From: Telmatospirillum sp. J64-1
Lineage (GTDB): Bacteria; Pseudomonadota; Alphaproteobacteria; Rhodospirillales; Magnetospirillaceae
Direction of reading: 5' to 3'
Assembly: GCF_006980715.1 (NCBI RefSeq)
Contig: NZ_SBHN01000001.1
Coordinates: forward strand, 62,001-126,000
DNA length: 64,000 nt
Below are positions 55,213 to 63,091 of the stretch, piece after piece; the first letter of the stretch is position 1, and each line of letters begins with the position of its first letter. Below the pieces are notes generated by a model. It saw nothing but the letters and a program-made list of their open reading frames with translations, ran no database searches and had not been told where the DNA came from. Both the position numbers and the translations under genes were made by a program.

Positions 55213-56106
55213 CTATGATGTGCCGATGCGCCGGTATTCGGCCGGGGTGAGGCCGGTATGCTTCTTGAAGAAGCGGGAGAAATAAGCAGGGTCCTCGAAG
55301 CCCAGCTCATAAGCCAGCAGCGAGACGGGGGCGGCGATATAGGTCAGCTTCCGCCGTGCCTCCAGCAACAGCCGGTCCTGGATCACTTTGAAGGCGGAGC
55401 GTCCGGCAAGGGCCTTGCATAGCCGGTTCAAACGGCTTTCCGTTACCCCCAATTCCCGGGCATAGCGGGCGACAGGCCAGTGATGCTGGTAATGCGCCTC
55501 GACGAGGATCTTGAAGCGCGAGAACAGGTCGGCCTGAAGCCGTTCCGGCAGGCTGTGTTCCGTCTGGAGCGCGACCTGCCGGACCAATAGCAGCAGGAAG
55601 GCCTGAAGCAGCCATTCCACCATCAGGCTGCGCCCTGTCATCGGCCATTGGAATTCGGTCATGATATGTTCCAGCGTCGAGACGACGCGCCGTGCATTCT
55701 GTGGCGTCTTCGACAGGTCGATGACCTGCGGCGCCTGGAACAATGGCTGGAACAGCGCTTGCGTGCGGGCATCGCGGAACAGGATGCTTTCCGCCATGGT
55801 GAGGACATACCCTTCCGTCTCCGGCCGGAAGCGGAAAGCGTGGACGGTGCTGGACGGGATGCCCACAAGCGAAAGCGGTCCCAGCGTGATGTTCTGATCG
55901 TCCAATCTCGTTTCCGCCTCGCCCTCGACGATCAGCACCGTCTGAAACAGGCCCTTATGGGTGTGCGGGTTGATGGCCCAGTCGTAGAGGCGGCTGCGGC
56001 TGCGGACATCCTCGACATGGAAGAAGTCGGCATCATCCTGGGTCGAGGGCTCGCCGTAGAGGGCGAAATGCGGCACTTGCCCCGGGATGGATGCTCCGAC
56101 TGTCAT
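55213..56106 (-). CDS. AraC-family regulator (PobR/HpaA-like)
   Basis: 297 residues. N-terminal cupin-like sensor (INPHTHKGLFQTVLIVEGEAETRLDD) and C-terminal double helix-turn-helix ending AYELGFEDPAYFSRFFKKHTGLTPAEYRR. This type responds to aromatic acids such as 4-hydroxybenzoate or 4-hydroxyphenylacetate. Divergent from the P450 operon with ATCGAT-type motifs between them, so it probably activates it. Confidence 0.88.
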   Translation of the reverse strand: MTVGASIPGQVPHFALYGEPSTQDDADFFHVEDVRSRSRLYDWAINPHTHKGLFQTVLIVEGEAETRLDDQNITLGPLSLVGIPSSTVHAFRFRPETEGYVLTMAESILFRDARTQALFQPLFQAPQVIDLSKTPQNARRVVSTLEHIMTEFQWPMTGRSLMVEWLLQAFLLLLVRQVALQTEHSLPERLQADLFSRFKILVEAHYQHHWPVARYARELGVTESRLNRLCKALAGRSAFKVIQDRLLLEARRKLTYIAAPVSLLAYELGFEDPAYFSRFFKKHTGLTPAEYRRIGTS

Positions 56107-56115
56107 GCCTTCCTC

Positions 56116-56140
56116 CGATAAAATGAAGAATTATCGATTT
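56116..56140. promoter_or_regulatory. ATCGAT-type inverted motif between araC and the P450 gene
   Basis: CGATAA (56116-56121) and TTATCG (56131-56136) are inverted with a 9-base spacer, and the second extends to TTATCGATTT. Shares 10-12 base identities with the sites at 45423-45441 and 50872-50883. Confidence 0.5.
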
Positions 56141-56257
56141 TGTAAGGATCGTACAATTTTTTGCTGCCTTCGTCCATTCAGGCAGGGCCCCGTCGCCCGT
56201 AAGCTCGGTACGACAACGAAGAGCAGGCAATGTCGCTGCCGAACAGGAGGAGGCTCC

Positions 56258-57433
56258 ATGCTGGATACCGCTTTCCGCTTCGATCCCTATTCCCCCGAGA
56301 TCGATGCCGACCCCTTTCCCGCCTACAAGATCCTGCGCGACCACCATCCTTGCTTCTGGAGCGAGGAGGCCAGGATGTGGGTGCTGTCGCGCCATGCCGA
56401 TATCGTCGAGGCGCTGAACGACTGGCAGACCTATTCCTCGACCAAGGGGAACCTGATGGACGAGGTGCCCAACCGCGCCGGGGCGACTTTGGGTACCACC
56501 GACCCGCCGCGCCATGACCGTATGCGGGCGATCATCCAGTCGGCTTTCACCAAGCGCAATGTCGGCGCCCTGGCCGAGCCGCTGCGCCAGACCGCCCGTC
56601 ATGCCTTGGCCGGGATCGGCGAAGCACGGGAGTTCGACTTCATCACCGGCTTTTCGGCCAAGGTCACGGTCGGGCTTCTGTTCAATATGTTGGGCATGCC
56701 GCTGGAGGACGAGGCGGAGATCCGCCGGAATGTCGTGCTGATGGTGCAGACCGACCCGGTGACGCGGGCCAAGGGGCCGGAGAATATCGCCGCCTTCGAA
56801 TGGATGTCGGCTTATGCCGCCCGGCTGATGGAATTGCGCCGCCGCGATCCGGGCGAGGATCTGGTCAGCAGGCTGGTCCAGGCGGAAATCGACGGCGAGC
56901 GCCTGAGCGAGCGCGAGATCCAGATGACGGTGACGACGTTGATCATGGCCGGTGTCGAATCCTTGTCCAGCTTCCTGACCATGTTCGCCCTGAACCTGGC
57001 CGACCATCCCCAAGCGCGCGAGATGGTGGTGGCCGATCCGTCGCGCCTGCCCGATGCGGTCGAGGAAAGCCTGCGCTTCAACACCTCGGCCCAGCGCTTC
57101 CGCCGTGTGCTGATGCGCGATGTGGACCTGCACGGACAGGTGATGAAGAAGGGTGATTTCGTCTGCCTGGCCTATGGGTCGGGCAATCGCGACGAGCGCC
57201 AGTTCCCCAATCCCGACCTCTATGACATCGACCGGCGGCCCAAGAACCATCTGGGCTTCGGCGGCGGGGTCCATGTCTGCCTCGGCTCTTCCATCGCCCG
57301 CATGGCGACGGTCACCGTCTTCGAGGAATTTCACAAGGCTGTTCCGGTCTATCGACGCGTCGAGTCCGTGCTGCCCTGGCTGGCCTCGACCACCTTCCGG
57401 GCGCCGCGCCGCCTGCTGCTGGCTCGGGATTAA
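56258..57433 (+). CDS. Cytochrome P450
   Basis: 391 residues, soluble bacterial class I P450. I-helix IMAGVES (Ser in place of the usual Thr), ExxR in EESLR, and haem loop FGGGVHVCLG with Cys341. AGGAGGAGG before the ATG at 56258. Next are its putidaredoxin-like ferredoxin and ferredoxin reductase, giving a full electron chain. With the catechol pathway nearby, ring hydroxylation or O-demethylation leading to a catechol is a reasonable guess; the substrate is unknown. Confidence 0.92.
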   Translation: MLDTAFRFDPYSPEIDADPFPAYKILRDHHPCFWSEEARMWVLSRHADIVEALNDWQTYSSTKGNLMDEVPNRAGATLGTTDPPRHDRMRAIIQSAFTKRNVGALAEPLRQTARHALAGIGEAREFDFITGFSAKVTVGLLFNMLGMPLEDEAEIRRNVVLMVQTDPVTRAKGPENIAAFEWMSAYAARLMELRRRDPGEDLVSRLVQAEIDGERLSEREIQMTVTTLIMAGVESLSSFLTMFALNLADHPQAREMVVADPSRLPDAVEESLRFNTSAQRFRRVLMRDVDLHGQVMKKGDFVCLAYGSGNRDERQFPNPDLYDIDRRPKNHLGFGGGVHVCLGSSIARMATVTVFEEFHKAVPVYRRVESVLPWLASTTFRAPRRLLLARD

Positions 57434-57461
57434 GCTGGATTAGACGGGAAAGGACGCGGAC

Positions 57462-57785
57462 ATGGTCAAGGTCATCTATGTGGAACAGGACGGCGCCCGC
57501 CACGACATCGACGTTCCCGAAGGCTGGACGGTGATGCAGGGGGCGCAACGTAACGGTTTGGACGGCATCGAGGCGGAATGCGGCGGGTCCTGCTGCTGCG
57601 CCACCTGTCATGTCTATGTGGCGGAAGACATGCTGGGCCTGATCCCGCCGCCGGGCGAGATGGAAGACGGGATGCTGGACAATGTGGTGGCGGAACGGCG
57701 GCCCAATAGCCGCCTGTCCTGCCAGATCACGCTGACAGCCGCCTTGGACGGGCTGGTGGTGCATCTGCCCGAGGCGCAAAGCTGA
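57462..57785 (+). CDS. [2Fe-2S] ferredoxin, putidaredoxin type
   Basis: 107 residues. Cluster ligands Cys40, Cys46, Cys49 and Cys87 have putidaredoxin spacing; two extra Cys (44, 45) lie in the loop. It carries electrons from the reductase encoded next to the P450. Its stop overlaps the reductase start (TGATG). Confidence 0.93.
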   Translation: MVKVIYVEQDGARHDIDVPEGWTVMQGAQRNGLDGIEAECGGSCCCATCHVYVAEDMLGLIPPPGEMEDGMLDNVVAERRPNSRLSCQITLTAALDGLVVHLPEAQS

Positions 57786-58999
57786 TGGCCGCGCCCATCG
57801 TCATCGTCGGGGCGGGGCAGGCCGGGTTGCAGATCGCCGAAAGCCTGCGCGGCGGGAAATACGAGGGGGAAATCCTGCTGATCGGTGACGAGCCGGTGCC
57901 GCCTTATCACCGTCCGCCCTTGTCCAAGGATGTCCTGCTGGGCTTGGCTTTGGGCGAGCAGATCGAGATCCGCAGCCGCGAGACGCTGGCGCGCAAGAAC
58001 ATCACCTTGCTGACGGGGGTTCCGGTCCAGGCCATCAACCGCGAGCGGCGCCAAATAGCGATGGCCGATGGCACGCGCTACGACTATCGGGGCTTGGCCT
58101 TGGCCACCGGGGCGCGGCTGCGCCGCCTGACCGTGCCGGGAAGCGAGCTGCAAGGGGTGGTGGGGCTGCGCAGTCTTGCCGACAGCCATGTCATCCTGGC
58201 CGCGCTGAAGACTGCCCGTCATGTGGCGGTCGTCGGCGGGGGCTTCATCGGCCTGGAAGTGGCGGCGGCCGCACGCAAGGCCGGGGCGCAGGTGACGGTG
58301 TTCGAAGCCGGCGACCGCCTGATGGCGCGAGCTGTTGCCCCTGTTCTTTCCGATTTCTTCCTGGCTTTGCATGAAGCCCAGGGGGTGGAGGTGAGGCTGG
58401 GACGGACAGTGATGGAAATCGTTGGGAAAGAGGGCAGGGTAACCGGCCTTTACGGTGATGACGGAGGCTTCCGTCGGGCTGACCTAGTGGTCGTCGGCAT
58501 CGGCATCGAGGCCAACGACCGCCTTGCCGCCGCTGCCGGACTGGATTGTGATCGGGGAATCGTGGTGGATGCGTGTTCCCGCACTTCCGATCCGCTGATC
58601 GTCGCTGCCGGCGATTGCACCGTTCTCCGCGATGCCGTCCACGGTGGAATGCGGCGGCTGGAATCGGTGCAGAATGCCGTCGAACAGGGCAAGAGCGCGG
58701 CGGCGGCCCTGCTGGGGCAGGAACGGCCCTTCTCACAGACGCCCTGGTTCTGGTCCACGCAATATGACGTCACGCTTCAGATGGCCGGGCTGAGCACGGG
58801 CTATGACAGCCTAGTGCTGCGTGGGAACCCGGCTACGGGTGCTTTCTCGGTTTTCTACTACCGGCAGGATCGACTGATCGCGGTGGAATCCGTCAACCGT
58901 CCGCAGGACCATATGTTGGCACGTAAACTGCTTGATGCCGGACAGTCGCCGTCTCCCGAGGTGGTGGCGGATGAGGGAAGCAAACTGGCCCTGGCCTAG
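57785..58999 (+). CDS. NAD(P)H ferredoxin reductase of the P450 system
   Basis: 404 residues. FAD site IVIVGAGQAGLQIAESL, NAD site VAVVGGGFIGLEVAAAA, and DPLIVAAGDCTV as in putidaredoxin and rubredoxin reductases. Third gene of the P450 operon, translationally coupled to the ferredoxin. A pair of hairpins follows at 59003-59064. Confidence 0.93.
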   Translation: MAAPIVIVGAGQAGLQIAESLRGGKYEGEILLIGDEPVPPYHRPPLSKDVLLGLALGEQIEIRSRETLARKNITLLTGVPVQAINRERRQIAMADGTRYDYRGLALATGARLRRLTVPGSELQGVVGLRSLADSHVILAALKTARHVAVVGGGFIGLEVAAAARKAGAQVTVFEAGDRLMARAVAPVLSDFFLALHEAQGVEVRLGRTVMEIVGKEGRVTGLYGDDGGFRRADLVVVGIGIEANDRLAAAAGLDCDRGIVVDACSRTSDPLIVAAGDCTVLRDAVHGGMRRLESVQNAVEQGKSAAAALLGQERPFSQTPWFWSTQYDVTLQMAGLSTGYDSLVLRGNPATGAFSVFYYRQDRLIAVESVNRPQDHMLARKLLDAGQSPSPEVVADEGSKLALA

Positions 59000-59002
59000 A
59001 AC

Positions 59003-59064
59003 ACGTTTCGTTCTGACGAAACGTAGTGACTAAAGCCAGTTCCGTTTGAATGGAAACGGCTTTA
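59003..59064. terminator. Double hairpin between convergent reductase and LysR genes
   Basis: ACGTTTCGT/ACGAAACGT (59003-59024, 4-base loop) is followed by TAAAGCC/GGCTTTA (59031-59064), inside which CCGTTT/AAACGG can also pair. The second stem includes the LysR stop codon. No long T run; a bidirectional terminator is likely. Confidence 0.6.
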
Positions 59065-59961
59065 GGAGAGCGTTCGCGCCGCCTGCTCCAGTTGCTCCCG
59101 CAGCCAGGAATGGCGGGGATCGTGCTGATTGCGGCCATGCCACACCATGAAGAAGGGAAGTTCGTAATCCTCCATCGGCATGGGGGCCATGGCGAAGCCC
59201 TGCATGATTCCCGAGGCCAGCAGTGAAGGCAGCGTGGCAAGGCGGGGGCTGCCGCGCAGGAAGGGCGGCACGCCGGCGAAGTTGGGGACGGTGATCGCCA
59301 CGTCCCGGCGGATGCCGCGTTCCGTCAGCATCTGGTCGAATTCCAGCCCATGATCATTGTCATGGACAACGGTGACGTGGCGGGCGTGCAAGTAATCGGC
59401 GAGTGTTTCCGGCGGCGGGCGCATCTGTGCGTCATAGAAACAGACATAGCGGTCGGTCAGCAGGCGCTTCTGCATGATGTCCAGGCCGGCGGGCGGACGG
59501 GGCGTGATGACGAGGTCGCAGCGGTCATGGCGCAGCAGGTCCGCCCCCGGCATTCCCGAGGGAACGACGCGCAAGGATACCTCGGCACCCGCATCTTCCA
59601 ACTGCCGCAAGAAAGGCGGCAGCATCAGGTCCCGTTGCAGGTCGTTGGCAGCAATCACCAAGCGCAGATGGGAGCCGGTGGGGTGGAAGTCCGCCCCGGT
59701 GGTGAAAGTCTTCATGCCGTCCAGGATTTTCCGCGCCCGGTCGGCCAGGGCCAAAGCATGAGCGGTGGCGGCGATGCCCCGGCCGGAGCGGACGAACAGC
59801 GCTTCGCCCGTGATCTCGCGCAGCTTCTCCAAGCTGTGACTGACGGCGGATTGGGTCAGGTTCAGGCGTTCGGCGGCGGCCGTCACCGAGCCCTCCTCTA
59901 TGACCGTCAGAAACAGCCGCAGGGTCCGGCCGTTAAGGTCCAAATAATCGAAATTGCTCAT
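59062..59961 (-). CDS. LysR-family transcriptional regulator (NahR/NodD-like)
   Basis: 299 residues. LRLFLTVIEEGSVTAAAERLNLTQSAVSHSLEKLREITGEALFVRSGRGI is the helix-turn-helix; the effector domain resembles NahR-type regulators of aromatic catabolism. Divergent from the catechol 2,3-dioxygenase gene, its probable target, with an inverted repeat between them. Confidence 0.9.
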   Translation of the reverse strand: MSNFDYLDLNGRTLRLFLTVIEEGSVTAAAERLNLTQSAVSHSLEKLREITGEALFVRSGRGIAATAHALALADRARKILDGMKTFTTGADFHPTGSHLRLVIAANDLQRDLMLPPFLRQLEDAGAEVSLRVVPSGMPGADLLRHDRCDLVITPRPPAGLDIMQKRLLTDRYVCFYDAQMRPPPETLADYLHARHVTVVHDNDHGLEFDQMLTERGIRRDVAITVPNFAGVPPFLRGSPRLATLPSLLASGIMQGFAMAPMPMEDYELPFFMVWHGRNQHDPRHSWLREQLEQAARTLS

Positions 59962-59974
59962 GAATCACATGATA

Positions 59975-60002
59975 AAACATTACTAAAAATATGGGAATGT
60001 TT
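59975..60002. promoter_or_regulatory. Inverted repeat in the LysR/catechol-dioxygenase promoter
   Basis: AAACATT-N14-AATGTTT in an AT-rich stretch 14 bases before the LysR start and about 70 before the dioxygenase start. The location suits a LysR site, though spacing is wider than the usual T-N11-A. Confidence 0.45.
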
Positions 60003-60070
60003 GTGTCACCATCTCCTTCCCCGCCGCCACGGAAGAGGGCAGGCCGGACAATCATCAAGGGAGACGGACG

Positions 60071-61069
60071 ATGACGGTGAAGGAACCGATCCAGGATATC
60101 GCGCATCTGGGGGCGGTCGAGCTTTTCACGCCCAAGCCGGCGGAGAGCCTGTGGTATTTTCGGGATGTATTGGGGATGGAAGTGGTCCATCAGGCGGGCC
60201 AGTCCGTCTATCTGCGGGCCTATGGCGATTATGCGCTGAGCACGCTGAAACTGACCGAAGCCTCCCAGCCTGGCGTCGGCTGCATTTCCTGGCGCGCCTA
60301 CAGCCCGCAGGCCATGGAGCGCCGTGTCGCCGCGCTGGAACAGGCCGGGCTGGGCTTGGGTTGGACCAATGGCGATTTCGGGCGGGGCCGGTCCTTCCGC
60401 TTCAATGACCCCGATGGCCATGTGATGGAAATCTATTACGAGGAGCAGGCTTATGAGGCAGGGGATGAGCAACGTTCGACGCTGAAGAACCTGCCGTCGA
60501 AATATCCCGGGCGCGGCGTCGGCGTGCGCCGCATCGACCATCTGGCGCTGCTTAGCCAGGATGTGCCGCGGAACCGTAAATTCGCCGAGGATATCCTGGG
60601 CTTCCGTCTGCGCGAACAGATCCTGTTCGAGAACGGTACCAAGGAAATCGGCTCATGGCTGAGCAATACCCCGGTGCATCACGAACTGGCCTATGTGGTC
60701 GATATCAAGGGCGCCCGGGGACGGCTGCATCATTTTTCGATGTGGGTGGATAATCGTGAGGATGTGCTGCGCGCGGCCGATATCCTGACCGAGAACGGCA
60801 TCTTCATCGAAGCAGGACCGTCCAAGCACAACAATTCTCAGGCCTTCTATCTCTATTCCTATGAACCGGGCGGCAACCGTATCGAGATCTATTCCGGCAG
60901 CTTCCTGATCTTCGCTCCGGACTTCAAGCCCGTCACCTGGAACGAGGAAGAGCGAGCGGGCGGCGTCTATTGGGGTGGGGCCCTGCCGGAGAGCTTCATT
61001 CAATATGCGACACCGCCGGTCGAAACCGAAAAGGCCGATACCGTCGTTCCCGCTTTTGATCCCGCGTGA
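60071..61069 (+). CDS. Catechol 2,3-dioxygenase (type I extradiol dioxygenase)
   Basis: 332 residues, two VOC domains. Iron ligands His157 (RIDHLAL), His221 (LHHFSMW) and Glu272 (NRIEIYSG); His253 and Tyr262 keep the XylE spacing for the acid-base residues. It opens catechol between C2 and C3 to 2-hydroxymuconate semialdehyde, the substrate of the dmpC product. GGGAG before the ATG. The ring-cleavage step missing from the dmp operon is therefore encoded here. Confidence 0.9.
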   Translation: MTVKEPIQDIAHLGAVELFTPKPAESLWYFRDVLGMEVVHQAGQSVYLRAYGDYALSTLKLTEASQPGVGCISWRAYSPQAMERRVAALEQAGLGLGWTNGDFGRGRSFRFNDPDGHVMEIYYEEQAYEAGDEQRSTLKNLPSKYPGRGVGVRRIDHLALLSQDVPRNRKFAEDILGFRLREQILFENGTKEIGSWLSNTPVHHELAYVVDIKGARGRLHHFSMWVDNREDVLRAADILTENGIFIEAGPSKHNNSQAFYLYSYEPGGNRIEIYSGSFLIFAPDFKPVTWNEEERAGGVYWGGALPESFIQYATPPVETEKADTVVPAFDPA

Positions 61070-61162
61070 TCGCGCAGGCAGCGAAGGGGCAGGGATGATG
61101 CGGGGATCCTCGCTGAAACGAGGTCGTCCGCCGCGTCATCTCGCCCCGGATCTTCCGCCCCC

Positions 61163-62083
61163 TTACTCTTTTGCCTCGATATGGGGAAGGACGGTGCTGA
61201 CGATTGAGGAATCGAGGGCTTCGTAATCCGCCAGGCCGATCAGGTCGTAGAGTTCGGCCCGGCTTTGCATGCGGTCGAGCAGCGGTTCGGTCGTTCCGGT
61301 CTTCGCCAGCACCTCGTAAAGCTCGGCCTGGGCTTTGTTGGCGACGCGGAGGGAGGAAACCGGCCAGATCACCATCTTATAGCCGAACTCCTCGAACTGC
61401 TTGGCGGTGAAGAAGGGCGTGCGGCCGAATTCGGTCATGTTGGCGAGCAACGGCACGCCCGGCATGCGCCGCGCGAATTCGCGGAACATCTCTTCATTGG
61501 TCAGGGCTTCGGGAAAAATCGCATCGGCCCCGGCTTCCATGTAGAGCTTGGCGCGGGCCACGGCGCCGTCGATGCCTTCGCTGGCCGCCGCGTCGGTCCG
61601 GGCGATGATGTAGAGATGGCGGCGGGCCTTGCGGGCGGCCGACACCTTGGCCGCCATGTCCTGCGGCGTCGCCAGCTTCTTGTCGTTGAGATGGCCGCAT
61701 TTCTTCGGCAGCAGCTGGTCCTCGATATGCACCGCCGCGGCGCCGGCATCCTCGAAGCTGCGCACCATATGCATGACGTTGAGCGCCTCTCCATAGCCGG
61801 TATCGCCGTCGACCAGGACCGGCAGACCGCTCGCCCGTGCCACCTGACGGATGTAGAAGGCGACCTCGTCGACCGTGATGATGCCCAGATCGGGAATGCC
61901 CATCTGGGCGGTCATCGCCGCCCCGCCGACATAGCAGGCCTTGAAGCCGGCCCGGTTGGCCTGGAGGCCGGCCATGCCGTTATGGGCGCTGGGAATACCC
62001 AGGATGCCGGGCTGTTCCAGCAGGGCACGGAAGCGCTCCCCGGCGGGAATGTCGGAGCAGGAGGCGGATTCGAGATATGGCAT
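61163..62083 (-). CDS. Isocitrate-lyase/PEP-mutase superfamily lyase, PrpB-like
   Basis: 306 residues. Motif KKCGH (KRCGH in PrpB), HIEDQ, IARTDA and NMTEFGRTPFFT closely follow E. coli 2-methylisocitrate lyase; the catalytic Cys and metal-binding acids are present. It may cleave a 2-alkylmalate or 2-methylisocitrate. AGGAGA lies before the ATG. Probably cotranscribed with the upstream amidohydrolase. No prpC or prpD partner is adjacent. Confidence 0.88.
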   Translation of the reverse strand: MPYLESASCSDIPAGERFRALLEQPGILGIPSAHNGMAGLQANRAGFKACYVGGAAMTAQMGIPDLGIITVDEVAFYIRQVARASGLPVLVDGDTGYGEALNVMHMVRSFEDAGAAAVHIEDQLLPKKCGHLNDKKLATPQDMAAKVSAARKARRHLYIIARTDAAASEGIDGAVARAKLYMEAGADAIFPEALTNEEMFREFARRMPGVPLLANMTEFGRTPFFTAKQFEEFGYKMVIWPVSSLRVANKAQAELYEVLAKTGTTEPLLDRMQSRAELYDLIGLADYEALDSSIVSTVLPHIEAKE

Positions 62084-62136
62084 GATGTTTCTCCTGGGGG
62101 TGCCGTTTCTCTTGGGCTTGGTCGGAGACTTGTCCC

Positions 62137-62982
62137 TTAAAGGAAGAAAACGTTTTTCGGATTGACGCAGAGAATGATGGTCCGTGCGATTTCATCGGCG
62201 ACCCAGCGAGAGAGGTCGTCGATACATTTCTGATAGCTCATTCCCTCTTCATGGGAGACCCACGGCCAGTCGCTCGCCCAGAGCAATTGCCCCGGCCCGC
62301 CTGTTGCCATCAAGGCATCGACATAAGGCTGGGGATCGCGCCCGCCCAGACGGTAGGGGGCCGAGAGCTTCACGAAGGCCTGGCCGAATCCGGCATATTT
62401 CAGGACTTGCTGGAAACCCGCGCATTCCACCCCTTGTTCGGGCTCGGGCGAGCCGAAATGGTCGATCACCAGGCGCACGCCGCTTTGGGCGAAAAGGGGC
62501 AGGATGCCGGCCATGCGCGCGCCTTCGAGATAGAGTTCCGCATGCAGGCCGGCGTCGCGGATGCGCCCGAGAAAAGCCTGGAAATCGGCAGCGCCGACAT
62601 CGGGCAGGCTTTTCTTCTTGAACCAGTTGAAGCGGATGCCGGCGATACCGGCCTCCCGCAGCCTGGAAAGTTCTTCGGTGCCGGTTTCCGGCGAAACGAT
62701 GGCCGTGCCGCGAAGACGCTCGGGATATTTCGCCAGCGCCGCCAGGATCAGCGAATTGTCCGTACCATAGAAGCTCGGCTGGGTCAGGACCCCGTGCGAG
62801 AGACCGTGCCGGTCGAGAAGGGCGATGTATTCCTCGGCATGAATGTCGCGCTGCGGCGCAGAATGGCGCTCGGCGGCAAGGGGCGCATCGACCAGCATGA
62901 CATGCGCATGGCAGTCCACGCCGGTCACCGGCAAGGACTTCGCCTTCCTTTGGGTCGTTTCGTTCCGCGTTTCTGCCGTCAT
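62137..62982 (-). CDS. COG3618 metal-dependent hydrolase (LigI-like amidohydrolase)
   Basis: 281 residues. VDCHAHVML supplies the HxH pair, VIDHFGSPE a later His, and WASDWPWVSHEE the final Asp. This TIM-barrel family includes 2-pyrone-4,6-dicarboxylate lactonase LigI and sugar lactonases. Lactone hydrolysis is expected; substrate unknown. Divergent from the LysR gene at 63092. Confidence 0.85.
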   Translation of the reverse strand: MTAETRNETTQRKAKSLPVTGVDCHAHVMLVDAPLAAERHSAPQRDIHAEEYIALLDRHGLSHGVLTQPSFYGTDNSLILAALAKYPERLRGTAIVSPETGTEELSRLREAGIAGIRFNWFKKKSLPDVGAADFQAFLGRIRDAGLHAELYLEGARMAGILPLFAQSGVRLVIDHFGSPEPEQGVECAGFQQVLKYAGFGQAFVKLSAPYRLGGRDPQPYVDALMATGGPGQLLWASDWPWVSHEEGMSYQKCIDDLSRWVADEIARTIILCVNPKNVFFL

Positions 62983-63091
62983 GCCGTGCGTCGCCCCTTC
63001 TTCATTGGTGATTTTTATATGAATTGAAATTACAGGCTGGGATGGGATAGGTCTAATGAGGATTCATCAGTGATGGCGATAGGAAAAACTT

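Noticed and set aside
61070-61162. Terminator between catechol dioxygenase and the PrpB-like gene
   Set aside because: Only a 5-base stem (CCTCG/CGAGG) without T run is present; too weak to call.
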